Source of the DNA: Opitutaceae bacterium
Lineage (GTDB): Bacteria; Verrucomicrobiota; Verrucomicrobiia; Opitutales; Opitutaceae
NCBI GenBank assembly: GCA_028280945.1
Contig: JANQKV010000047.1
Coordinates: 62,001 to 126,000 of the forward strand
Direction: 5' to 3'
DNA length: 64,000 nt
Shown here: positions 34,743 to 42,705 of the stretch, piece after piece
Layout of the letters: every line of letters starts with the position of its first letter
Position numbering within the stretch: position 1 is the stretch's first letter
Made by a program: the position numbers and the translations under genes
Notes under the pieces: model-generated
Database searches by the model: none
The model's input: the letters and a program-made list of their open reading frames with translations, nothing else
Told to the model about the DNA's origin: nothing

Positions 34743-34860
34743 TCAGGGACGGACGCAACCAGTCTATCGAGCGGAAACCAAGGCCTCAATCCTTGGGCTC
34801 TGCCACTGTTTCAGACTCTTTCGAGGCGCTGGTAAAATTTCCGAGCGATACTGGTTCATT

Positions 34861-34870
34861 TTGTATGCAA
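34861..34870. promoter_or_regulatory. candidate GntR operator upstream of the agarase gene
   Basis: TTGTATGCAA, one base off TTGCATGCAA, is followed by a further half site (TTTTGCAT at 34871-34878). It is 45 bases before the GH50 ATG in the 173-base gap after the aldolase gene. This suggests the agarase gene has its own promoter in the same regulon. Confidence 0.5.
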
Positions 34871-34915
34871 TTTTGCATCGGTTCAGATCCTTGCCCCGAT
34901 AGCCCCGTTTTTGCC

Positions 34916-37183
34916 ATGTCTTCACCGCTCCCTCGCGTTCTCGCTTCCTCACTCATGATCGGGCTCGCGCTCGCTCCCCTCACCGCGGCCATTGAAGCCC
35001 AACCCACCCAGCAATTTGTCGCGAAATCGGCAAAACTCACCGGACTGCCCACCGGGGACGGCGGCAGTGCCGTGCAAGTGGATTTCATGCCTCACGTCGA
35101 TTACTCCGGCTTCGACATCGTTCCCAACAAACCGTGGGACTGGTCGGAGCTTGATGAGGCGGCCCTGCTGTTGGAGGTCAGCAACCCCGGACCGTTTTCG
35201 ATTCATCTTTATGTGGCAGTCAAAACTGCCGATGGGGGCTTCGGCACCCGCAGCGTCAACATCCCGGTCGGTTTTCATGGCAACCTCTCTTATCCGCTGC
35301 AATCGCCTGCCCTCACAATCGACAGCGGCCTGCGTGACGACCCGTCACCGTGGCTGAACGACAACAAGCACCTGATCTGGATGTGGGGGAGCCCCGGCCA
35401 TCAGCTCGACCTCTCGGCCGTTTCCATGATCAGCGTCTACGTGAACGAAAACGTGGACGCAAAGCAGTTGCTGGTGCACGACGTGATGACGGCGGTCGAC
35501 CAACCGCGCAACCGGGAGTTCCTGACCGGCATCGTGGATGAGTTTGGTCAAAACGCCCGCGAAGATTTTCCCCTCAAGGTGCATTCCACCGAAGAGCTGC
35601 GGATGCTTGCCGCCGCAGAACTGGACCAGCTCGCTCAACGCCGACCTCCCGCAGGCCGCAGTCGCTTCGGCGGCTGGAAAAGCGGACCCAAGCTTGAGGC
35701 CACCGGTTTCTTCCGCACCGCCAAGGTCGACGGCCGCTGGTGGTTGATCGATCCGGAAGGTTACCTCTACTTTGCCAGCGGCATCGCCAACATTCGGATG
35801 GAAAACACCACCACCGTAACGGGCATCGACTTTCGCGACGACTCCATCCGCACCATCGATCCGGATGATACCACCCCGGAGGATTCGCGCGGCATCGTAG
35901 GCACCAGTTCGGACGTGCGTTCGACGCGATATGTGACCTCGCCGCTGCGGCACAACATGTTCGCCTCGCTGCCCGATTACGATGACCCTCTCGCCCAGCA
36001 CTATAGCTATCGACGCTCGGTGCACACCGGTCCGGTGCCCCATGGTGAAACCTTCAGTTTTTATCAGGCCAACTTGGAGCGACGGTATGGTGCTGATTTT
36101 TGGAACCAGTGGCTCGAGACCACGGTGAACCGGATGCTCGACTGGGGTTTCACCTGCCTTGGCAATTGGACCGACGCTGACTTCTTCGACAACGGCCGCA
36201 TGCCCTACTTCGCCAATGGTTGGATCATCGGTGACTTCAAGACGGTGACCTCGGGCCACGATATCTGGTCTCCCCTGCCCGACGTGTTTGACCCGGTTTT
36301 TGAGGAACGCGCCAGGATCACCGTCGCCGAAATCGCCGCCAACGTGAAGGACAGCCCGTGGTGCGTCGGTGTCTTCATCGACAACGAAAAGAGCTGGGGA
36401 CGCACGGGGGGCACAGTCGAGCAACACTACGGCATCGTCATCAACACCCTCAAACTCCCGGTCGCCGATAGCCCCTCAAAGGCCGCGTTCACCGCTGCGC
36501 TGCAGCAGCAATACGGCAAGATAAAGAAGCTCAACCGGGCATGGGGCATCAAGCTGGACTCCTGGGACGAGTTCTTTGCCGGAGTCACCATAACCAAGCA
36601 CACCCCGAAGGCCGTGGAGGACTATTCCATGCTCCTCAAACTCTACGCGTCCAAGTATTTTGAGATCGTCGATGCTGCCCTCGATGAAGTGCTGCCCAAC
36701 CATCTCTACATGGGCGTTCGCATGGCCCACTGGGGCATGACGCCGGAAGTCGTCGAGGCATGCAAAAAGTATACCGATGTCATCAGCTACAACTGCTACA
36801 AGGAAGGCCTCATCACTCCTTCGTGGGAGTTTCTCGCTGAGATCGATATGCCCAGCATCATCGGCGAATTCCACGTCGGGGCCACGTCCGACACGGGCCT
36901 TTACCACCCCGGGTTGATTCATGCCACGGACCAGGCTGACCGGGCCCGGATGTATGAGGTCTACATGAATACCGTGCTGGCCAGTCCCTACTTTGTGGGC
37001 GCCCACTGGTTCCAATACATCGACTCCCCGATCACGGGTCGCGCCTACGACGGCGAAAACTACAACGTCGGATTCGTGGGCATCACCGATGTCCCTTACC
37101 CGGAAATGATCAACAAGACCCGGGAGTTCCATCGCGACCTCTATGAAAAGCGACTGCGCTTGAGCGAATCCGCCGTGAAGTGA
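34916..37183 (+). CDS. GH50 family beta-agarase, secreted
   Basis: 755 residues from ATG 34916, which gives a signal peptide (RVLASSLMIGLALAPLTAAIEAQ). An N-terminal beta-sandwich, CBM-like region covers roughly residues 40-215. The TIM barrel follows with WWLIDPEGYLYFASGIANIR, WGFTCLGNWTD, the probable acid/base Glu491 in VGVFIDNEKSWG and the nucleophile Glu651 in SIIGEFHVGATSDTGLYHPG, then SPITGRAYDGENYNVGF. The 160-residue spacing of the two Glu residues matches characterised GH50 agarases such as Aga50D. GH50 enzymes release neoagarobiose or small neoagaro-oligosaccharides, often exolytically. Expected location: periplasm or cell exterior. Only 30 bases before the next gene. Confidence 0.92.
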   Translation: MSSPLPRVLASSLMIGLALAPLTAAIEAQPTQQFVAKSAKLTGLPTGDGGSAVQVDFMPHVDYSGFDIVPNKPWDWSELDEAALLLEVSNPGPFSIHLYVAVKTADGGFGTRSVNIPVGFHGNLSYPLQSPALTIDSGLRDDPSPWLNDNKHLIWMWGSPGHQLDLSAVSMISVYVNENVDAKQLLVHDVMTAVDQPRNREFLTGIVDEFGQNAREDFPLKVHSTEELRMLAAAELDQLAQRRPPAGRSRFGGWKSGPKLEATGFFRTAKVDGRWWLIDPEGYLYFASGIANIRMENTTTVTGIDFRDDSIRTIDPDDTTPEDSRGIVGTSSDVRSTRYVTSPLRHNMFASLPDYDDPLAQHYSYRRSVHTGPVPHGETFSFYQANLERRYGADFWNQWLETTVNRMLDWGFTCLGNWTDADFFDNGRMPYFANGWIIGDFKTVTSGHDIWSPLPDVFDPVFEERARITVAEIAANVKDSPWCVGVFIDNEKSWGRTGGTVEQHYGIVINTLKLPVADSPSKAAFTAALQQQYGKIKKLNRAWGIKLDSWDEFFAGVTITKHTPKAVEDYSMLLKLYASKYFEIVDAALDEVLPNHLYMGVRMAHWGMTPEVVEACKKYTDVISYNCYKEGLITPSWEFLAEIDMPSIIGEFHVGATSDTGLYHPGLIHATDQADRARMYEVYMNTVLASPYFVGAHWFQYIDSPITGRAYDGENYNVGFVGITDVPYPEMINKTREFHRDLYEKRLRLSESAVK

Positions 37184-37213
37184 TTCGGCCTGCGGCTCCG
37201 CCCAGCCTCTGCC

Positions 37214-39109
37214 ATGATTTCACGCCTCGTCCTTCTCGCATTGCTCGGCGCAACCGGCGGAGCGTTGGAGGCCGGCGAAATCCGATTCCAAGAGATGACC
37301 GCCGCCGTCGGTCTCGAGACTCCTCCGACCTGGAAATACGGCGGACCGACCATCGCCGATCTCAACCACGACGGCCACTACGACTTGTTGCTCGGCAGCC
37401 ACGATCGCATGCCGATCGAGCTTTGGTGGGGCCGGTCCAACGGCACCTTCAAACGCCACCCGTCCGAAATCCTGCCTCGCGCCGATGTCCACGGCATGGC
37501 CGCGGGCGACTACGACCTGGACGGTGATGCCGACCTCGTCGTGATGCTGGGCGGCGGCAACGGCCTGAATCCCCAACCCCCGCGCTTGTTTCGCAACGAC
37601 GCTGGTTCGTTTGTTGACGTGACCACGGCAGCCGGGCTCGCCGGCATGGGTGCCCGGGGACGATCCCCGCGATGGATCGACCTGAATGCCGACGGATTCC
37701 TGGATCTGATCCAGATCAACGCGGCCCAGATGGCGGGGGAATCAGGTCCCCGCAATCTGGTGTTTCGCAATCAAGGCGACGGCACCTTTGCCCACCAACC
37801 CGACACCGGCATCGAACACGTCGAGGCCGAGCGTGTCCTGATTACCGATTTCACCGGCGATTTTGTGCCCGATCTGGTGGCGTTCACGCCACTGAGCCTG
37901 TGGCGCGGAGGAGACAACTTCAGCTTCACCGAAGTGACCGACGACTACCTTCCCGCCGACTTCCATCAGCACGATTTCATCCTCGCGGCGGCGTCAGCCG
38001 ACATCGACAACGACGGCGACTTCGATCTCTATTTGGCCCGCGGCAAAACCCACTACCAGATCGCCAACAATTCCCTCCACTTCGACCGGGAAAATCAACG
38101 TGTCGACATTCGCGACGAAGGCAACGAAGGGCGCGACGGGATGCGGTTCTCTGCTCCTGTCGGCGTGACCCTGAGCGACTTCTGGCATTGGCCGCGGGCC
38201 CGTGACTTGGTGATGCCGGTTTTTCTAGGTGAAGCGAAAGTGCGGCACGACCCGCCAACCCGCCCGGCCAGCTTCTCACCGGAGGATGCCCCGGGCTTTC
38301 CGACCGAGCTCACGGAAAACGGTTGGTACCTTGGCCACCTCGGCGAAGGACGCTGGCGATTCGCCTGGAATCTCAACGGCAACCTGGCGTGGGGCGTGCG
38401 GGCGTCCGTGCGCGGGGTAACGTCGGTCACGCCCGACTTCGAACCTCAGAACCGCCGGGTATCCGATATCTTGTTACGCAACGACGGGAATCGCTTCACC
38501 GACCTGAGTGTGAATCTCCCCGCTCCCACCCGCGACAACAACTGGGGTGTGGCGACCGGCGACTTTGACGGTGATGGCCGGACGGACTTTTTCGTTCACC
38601 GGTTTGGCACCCTGCGCAAGCGCATCGCCGACGTGCTGCTCGCAAATCAAGGTGAGGGCCAGTTCGACGCCGTGACCGACCACGGCGCCAACGTGCTGCC
38701 TGAAGAGAGCCATGGTGACATGGGAGCCGCCTTCGATTTTGATGGTGACGGTCGGGTGGATCTTCTGAGTGGTGACGACGACAATGGTCGCTGGCGGCTC
38801 TACCGGAACGTCACGTCCCTCAATGCCAACTACCTCAATGTGCGGGTGCTCTATTCCCCCGGCGGGGTGGATCCGCTCGGGGCGAGAGTAAACCTCACCA
38901 CCACCGGCGGCACCCAATGGCGTGAAGTGCAGTCGGGAAGCGCCGCCCACTCGCAAAGCCAGCTGAACATCTTGAGTTTTGGGATCAGTCCCGCCGATGA
39001 CGTGGAATCGGTCACCGTGCGCTGGCGCGACGACCACACCTCCACCCTGACTGCCCCCAAACCGAACCAAACGATCATCGTCGGCGCAAAGATCCGCGAT
39101 CCGCGCTAG
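37214..39109 (+). CDS. secreted FG-GAP/VCBS repeat protein with UnbV/ASPIC domain
   Basis: 631 residues. A signal peptide (MISRLVLLALLGATGGALEA) is followed by repeats of Ca-binding FG-GAP blades: IADLNHDGHYDLLLGSHD, AAGDYDLDGDADLVVMLGG, IDLNADGFLDLIQINA, ASADIDNDGDFDLYLARG, ATGDFDGDGRTDFFVHRFG, AFDFDGDGRVDLLSGDDD. The C-terminal ~90 residues match the UnbV/ASPIC module (LGARVNLTTTGGTQWREVQS, VESVTVRWRDDHTSTL). This gives a beta-propeller likely to be surface-exposed and to bind or present polysaccharide. It is co-transcribed with the agarase, so a role in galactan capture is plausible. Its 3' end overlaps the convergent AraC gene by 4 bases. Confidence 0.88.
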   Translation: MISRLVLLALLGATGGALEAGEIRFQEMTAAVGLETPPTWKYGGPTIADLNHDGHYDLLLGSHDRMPIELWWGRSNGTFKRHPSEILPRADVHGMAAGDYDLDGDADLVVMLGGGNGLNPQPPRLFRNDAGSFVDVTTAAGLAGMGARGRSPRWIDLNADGFLDLIQINAAQMAGESGPRNLVFRNQGDGTFAHQPDTGIEHVEAERVLITDFTGDFVPDLVAFTPLSLWRGGDNFSFTEVTDDYLPADFHQHDFILAAASADIDNDGDFDLYLARGKTHYQIANNSLHFDRENQRVDIRDEGNEGRDGMRFSAPVGVTLSDFWHWPRARDLVMPVFLGEAKVRHDPPTRPASFSPEDAPGFPTELTENGWYLGHLGEGRWRFAWNLNGNLAWGVRASVRGVTSVTPDFEPQNRRVSDILLRNDGNRFTDLSVNLPAPTRDNNWGVATGDFDGDGRTDFFVHRFGTLRKRIADVLLANQGEGQFDAVTDHGANVLPEESHGDMGAAFDFDGDGRVDLLSGDDDNGRWRLYRNVTSLNANYLNVRVLYSPGGVDPLGARVNLTTTGGTQWREVQSGSAAHSQSQLNILSFGISPADDVESVTVRWRDDHTSTLTAPKPNQTIIVGAKIRDPR

Positions 39110-39978
39110 GACTTTGCCTCGAACCGCGGCAAGTCGGTCGTCTTTCGGCGCCACTCCCGTGGAGTCAGACCAAACTTGGCCTTAAACTGACGATTAAAAA
39201 TCGAGAGGTTATTGAAACCCGACTCATAACTGGCTTCGGCAATGGTGAGGTCGCGGTTGGACTCGAGCAGGCGGCACACTTTCGCCAACCGGAGGTTGAT
39301 CACGGTTTGGCTGAACGTGCTTCCCGTCGCCCGCCGAAACATTCGACTCAAGGCTGAGGCACTCATCCCCAGCCTGGTGGCAATTTCGGTTTGGGAAACG
39401 GTCTGGTCATAGGTCGCCATCAAGAGGATCCAGGCCTCCCGCATGCGCACGCTGGATGCCGCGCTGGCACCAGCACGATAGCGTTCATCCATGAGTGACT
39501 CGACCGCACGGTCCTCGGCCAAGTCGCCCAGCAGTTCCAGCAACTCAACGATCCGCGCCGATCGCCGGGTCGTTTCCAAGCGTGCCAGACGTGATTCAAT
39601 CCGCGAAGCAATCTTGCGGGAAAACCGCAGTCCCTGTCGGGCATCCGTCAGTAGGCGGGAGATGCCTGCCATTTCCGGCAACGTGACCAGGTGACTCAAA
39701 ATCTCACCACGAAACTGAAGCACCCGCGAAGCGGCGCCGGCGTGCAATCGGTCCAGCTGAAAGCAATGGGGCAGGCCCGGGCCAAAACAAAACACCTCCC
39801 CCGGTTCGAATGCTCCCCAGTGATCACCCACCACACGCGTACCCTGTCCCCGCTCGATAAAAACCACCTCGATCTCCGGGTGGAAATGATAAGGCGTATG
39901 GAAATCTCGACCTCGGTATCGATAGGTCAGCAGGGAATCCTCTGGCAGGATGGGGATGTGTTCTCTGATGGCTTTGAT
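39106..39978 (-). CDS. AraC family regulator whose homologous start codon is ATC
   Basis: 290 residues if read from ATC at 39978. The cupin region is TPYHFHPEIEVVFIERGQGTR; the C-terminal helix-turn-helix units are VSQTEIATRLGMSASALSRMF and LTIAEASYESGFNNLSIFNRQF, ending FGLTPREWRR. The frame upstream of GTG 39867 encodes 37 clearly conserved residues (IKAIREHIP...HFHPE) that align gap-free with the first residues (MKAQIEQIP...HFHPE) of the AraC paralogue at 30935. No ATG, GTG or TTG exists in frame between the stop TGA and 39867. The gene uses ATC or CTG, has a damaged start, or contains a one-base insertion (an out-of-frame ATG is 4 bases upstream). Confidence 0.85.
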   Translation of the reverse strand: MKAIREHIPILPEDSLLTYRYRGRDFHTPYHFHPEIEVVFIERGQGTRVVGDHWGAFEPGEVFCFGPGLPHCFQLDRLHAGAASRVLQFRGEILSHLVTLPEMAGISRLLTDARQGLRFSRKIASRIESRLARLETTRRSARIVELLELLGDLAEDRAVESLMDERYRAGASAASSVRMREAWILLMATYDQTVSQTEIATRLGMSASALSRMFRRATGSTFSQTVINLRLAKVCRLLESNRDLTIAEASYESGFNNLSIFNRQFKAKFGLTPREWRRKTTDLPRFEAKS

Positions 39979-40011
39979 ACATCAAACGCCAACATGCTTG
40001 TCCATTAATGT

Positions 40012-40029
40012 CAAAATAGTGCTATTTTG
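40012..40029. promoter_or_regulatory. 18-bp inverted repeat in the AraC/URO-D divergent promoter region
   Basis: CAAAATAGTGCTATTTTG has two perfect 8-bp arms around TG. It lies 34 bases upstream of the AraC start position and 123 bases before the URO-D-type ATG. A strong operator candidate, with the divergent AraC protein as the obvious but unproven partner. The remainder of the 173-base gap shows nothing else. Confidence 0.45.
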
Positions 40030-40151
40030 AGGCAGCAGCTCACTAGATTGTCATACGCTCATGATGGCATACTGGACGCCCAATCCCTCGGGTGCTTGGC
40101 CACCAAGGCGACGCCCGGCAACCCCACCTTTCCCATCCACCGAGTGGTCCC

Positions 40152-41213
40152 ATGATCTCGTCAATCGCCCCCTCCACCGCGCGCATGACCAAGCGCGAAA
40201 TCATCACCGCAGTGCTGCAAGGCCAGCAACCGGACTACACTCCATGGTCGTTCCGTTTCACCCAGGAACCCGAAGCTCACCTCTGCCAGCACTTCGGCTG
40301 TGAACCGGAGGATCTGTTGGCCCACACCGGCTGTCACATTCTCGAATTGGGCAGCCCGATCGGGTTCTTCGAGGACATCGGCAACAACCGGTTTCGCGAC
40401 GTCTTCGGCGTGGTGTGGGACCGCTCGCAGGACAAGGACATCGGCCTGCCGGAAAACCAGCTTCTGGCCGAACCCGAGGACCTCGGGAACTACACGTTAC
40501 CCGATCCGTGCGACCCACGTTTCTTTGCTGACATCAAACGTCGCACCGAGCGCTACCCGGACCGCTTTCGGTTGTTCACCCTGGGTTTCTCGCTGTTCGA
40601 ACGCGCCTGGACCCTGCGCGGCATGGAAGACCTGTTGATGGATTTCATCGAAGAGCCGGACTTTGTTCACGCACTCTTCGAGAAGATTGCGGACTACAAC
40701 ATCGCCCAAGTGAAAGAAGCGCTGAAATATGACATCGACGCGGTCTACTACGGCGACGACTGGGGCCAGCAACGCGGACTCATCATGGGCTACGACCGGT
40801 GGAAGGAATTCATCTATCCGCAGCTCCAACGCATGTATGGTGTCGTGAAGGACGCGGGTAGGTTCCAATTCATCCACTCCTGCGGTGACGTCGATGAGCT
40901 GTTCCCGGACCTGATCGATATTGGACTCAATTGCTTCAACCCGTTCCAACCCGAGGCCATGGACGTCTACGAAATCCATCGTGACTACCGCGACCGACTG
41001 TCGTTCTGGGGCGGCCTCTCCACGCAAAGCACCCTGCCCTACGAGAGCGCCGCCACCGTGCGCGCCGAAAGCCGCAAGCTGCTCGAAATGGGACGCGCCG
41101 GCAGCTTCATCTTCTCGCCCTCCCATTCCGTTGAAAGCGACGTGCCGTTCAAAAACATCCTCGCGTTCATCGAGGAGGCACACGCCCAACCCGCCGCCGC
41201 CGGCCAAATCTGA
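40152..41213 (+). CDS. URO-D-type corrinoid methyltransferase
   Basis: 353 residues of the uroporphyrinogen decarboxylase-like methyltransferase family (MtaA/CmuA/OdmB relatives), not true HemE. The sequence reads MTKREIITAVLQGQQPDYTP, AVYYGDDWGQQRGLIMGY, then the zinc motif H-x-C-G in FQFIHSCGDVDELFP (His242, Cys244), and GGLSTQSTLPYES near the end. Such zinc enzymes move a methyl group between an O-, S- or N-methyl substrate, a corrinoid protein and an acceptor. A corrinoid protein gene follows 18 bases later, forming an operon. ATG 40185 (MTKRE) is an alternative start. The methyl donor is unknown; a methylated sugar or its product fits the locus. Confidence 0.88.
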   Translation: MISSIAPSTARMTKREIITAVLQGQQPDYTPWSFRFTQEPEAHLCQHFGCEPEDLLAHTGCHILELGSPIGFFEDIGNNRFRDVFGVVWDRSQDKDIGLPENQLLAEPEDLGNYTLPDPCDPRFFADIKRRTERYPDRFRLFTLGFSLFERAWTLRGMEDLLMDFIEEPDFVHALFEKIADYNIAQVKEALKYDIDAVYYGDDWGQQRGLIMGYDRWKEFIYPQLQRMYGVVKDAGRFQFIHSCGDVDELFPDLIDIGLNCFNPFQPEAMDVYEIHRDYRDRLSFWGGLSTQSTLPYESAATVRAESRKLLEMGRAGSFIFSPSHSVESDVPFKNILAFIEEAHAQPAAAGQI

Positions 41214-41231
41214 ACTCATCCTTCTCCCACG

Positions 41232-41861
41232 ATGAACCCACTGCTGGATTCTGTCGCGCAGGCCATCATGGCCTGCAACCGCAAGGCCGCCAAAGTCGCC
41301 ACCCAGGCTGCCTTGGACGCCAGCCTCGATGCGGAGACCGTGCTCGCCGCCCTGATGCGCGGCATGGAGGACGTCGGCCAACGCTTTAAAGCCAATCGCA
41401 TCTTTGTACCCGAAGTGCTCGTTGCCGCCCGTGCGATGAAAACGAGCCTCGGACTGTTGGAACCGCATCTCGTCGCGTCCGGTGTTCAGGCTACGCACAA
41501 GATCGTGATCTGCACTGTCGAAGGTGACCTGCACGACATCGGCAAAAACCTCGTCGCCATGATGCTCCAAGGGGCGAACTTTGAGGTCATCGACCTGGGC
41601 ACCAATGTCAGCGCCCGAGTGGTGATTGACGCTGCGATTGAACAAAAAGCCGACCTCATTGGGCTTTCTTCCTTGCTGACCACCACCATGCCAGCGATGC
41701 GCGATACCGTCGCCCGCATCAAGGACAGCGCCTTTAATGGTCCGGTCATGGTGGGCGGCGCTCCTGTCACCGAACGATTTGCCGCAGAGATCGCCGCCGA
41801 TGGCTATTCCCCCAGCGCGGCTTATGCCGTGGACCTCGCCTGCCGACTGGTCGCCGCCTGA
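41232..41861 (+). CDS. corrinoid (B12-binding) methyl-carrier protein
   Basis: 209 residues. The N-terminal four-helix cap (residues ~1-85) includes GMEDVGQRFKANRIFVPEVL. The Rossmann-like B12 domain carries the DxHxxG motif in GDLHDIGKN, with lower-axial ligand His101, then GANFEVIDLGTNVSARVV, and LSSLLTTTMPAM. It matches the MtaC/MtbC/OdmC type. It should carry the methyl group as methyl-Co(III) between methyltransferases. Neither an ASKHA reductive activase (RamA/CorA type) nor a methyl-THF transferase is in this window, so the system depends on genes elsewhere. Confidence 0.94.
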   Translation: MNPLLDSVAQAIMACNRKAAKVATQAALDASLDAETVLAALMRGMEDVGQRFKANRIFVPEVLVAARAMKTSLGLLEPHLVASGVQATHKIVICTVEGDLHDIGKNLVAMMLQGANFEVIDLGTNVSARVVIDAAIEQKADLIGLSSLLTTTMPAMRDTVARIKDSAFNGPVMVGGAPVTERFAAEIAADGYSPSAAYAVDLACRLVAA

Positions 41862-41967
41862 CCCCTGTCCGCACCAACCTACATCTCCAGTCACAAAAAC
41901 GCCGCGGCGAACGACTGGACTCCAACCTCGTTCGTCGCCCGGGCGGCAGCGCCCCATCAAGCCACAC

Positions 41968-42585
41968 CTACTCCTCCAGCTCGACGTTCCAGTAGGCCAT
42001 GTCGAGGAAGCCCTTCCAGCGTTCGCGTTGCTGGTTGTTGAGCACAAGCGAGATCACCGGGCGCCACTTGGGTTTCACGGGCTTGCGAATCAAACGCATG
42101 TTCGCTTGGTGCGGCAGCCGGTTGGCTTTGCGGGAGTTACACTTGATGCACGAACACACGATGTTCTCCCACGTTGTCTTGCCGCCCCGGTCGCGGGGAA
42201 TGACATGGTCGAGGTTCAGGTCTTCACGGTCAAAAATGTTGCCGCAATATTGGCAGGTGTCCTTGTCGCGACGGAAAACATTGTTGCGGGTAAGCTTCAC
42301 CTCGCGGCGTGGCAACTTGTCGAAGAAAGTCAGCAAAATCACGCGCGGCAACCGCACTGTCTTCCGCGGCGTGTGGACGGCTTCGAACTCATCCACGGGG
42401 GGATTGGATTCCGAAAAATCCATCCAGTCCATAAATGAAAAGACCCGGAAGTCCTCCGGGTCATTGTGGACGACTGAGGCGTGCCCCCTGGCCAATAAGG
42501 CAAAGGCCCGTTTGGCACCGATGACGTTAACCGCCTGCCAAAGGCGGTTGAGCACCAACACCGGTTGATCCAAGACAGCGTCCAT
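41968..42585 (-). CDS. HNH endonuclease family protein
   Basis: 205 residues of a widespread bacterial HNH family. The zinc-binding pairs are CQYCG and CIKC, and the catalytic core is DLNLDHVIPRDRGGKTTWEN. The N-terminus VLDQPVLVLNRLWQAVNVIG is conserved in this group. It occurs singly in many genomes with an unknown cellular role; no restriction or prophage genes are beside it. Start ATG 42585. Confidence 0.9.
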   Translation of the reverse strand: MDAVLDQPVLVLNRLWQAVNVIGAKRAFALLARGHASVVHNDPEDFRVFSFMDWMDFSESNPPVDEFEAVHTPRKTVRLPRVILLTFFDKLPRREVKLTRNNVFRRDKDTCQYCGNIFDREDLNLDHVIPRDRGGKTTWENIVCSCIKCNSRKANRLPHQANMRLIRKPVKPKWRPVISLVLNNQQRERWKGFLDMAYWNVELEE

Positions 42586-42705
42586 GTCGGGACGTCTACT
42601 TAGAAAGCGGGCGGGAAACTGTCAAGAATCCGCGTAGTAACAACGCGGTTACACCCGATCATATCCTCCTCGTTTCATCTTTATCATTCTCTTGCTCCAT
42701 CCTGA

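Noticed and set aside
40497..42047. A 516-codon minus-strand frame antisense to the URO-D and corrinoid genes
   Set aside because: The plus strand encodes two textbook proteins with intact motifs here; the antisense product has no family features.
42630..42648. CCGCGT/ACGCGG stem between the DEAD-box and HNH genes
   Set aside because: A 6-bp stem with a 7-base loop and no T tract on either strand; likely chance in GC-rich DNA.
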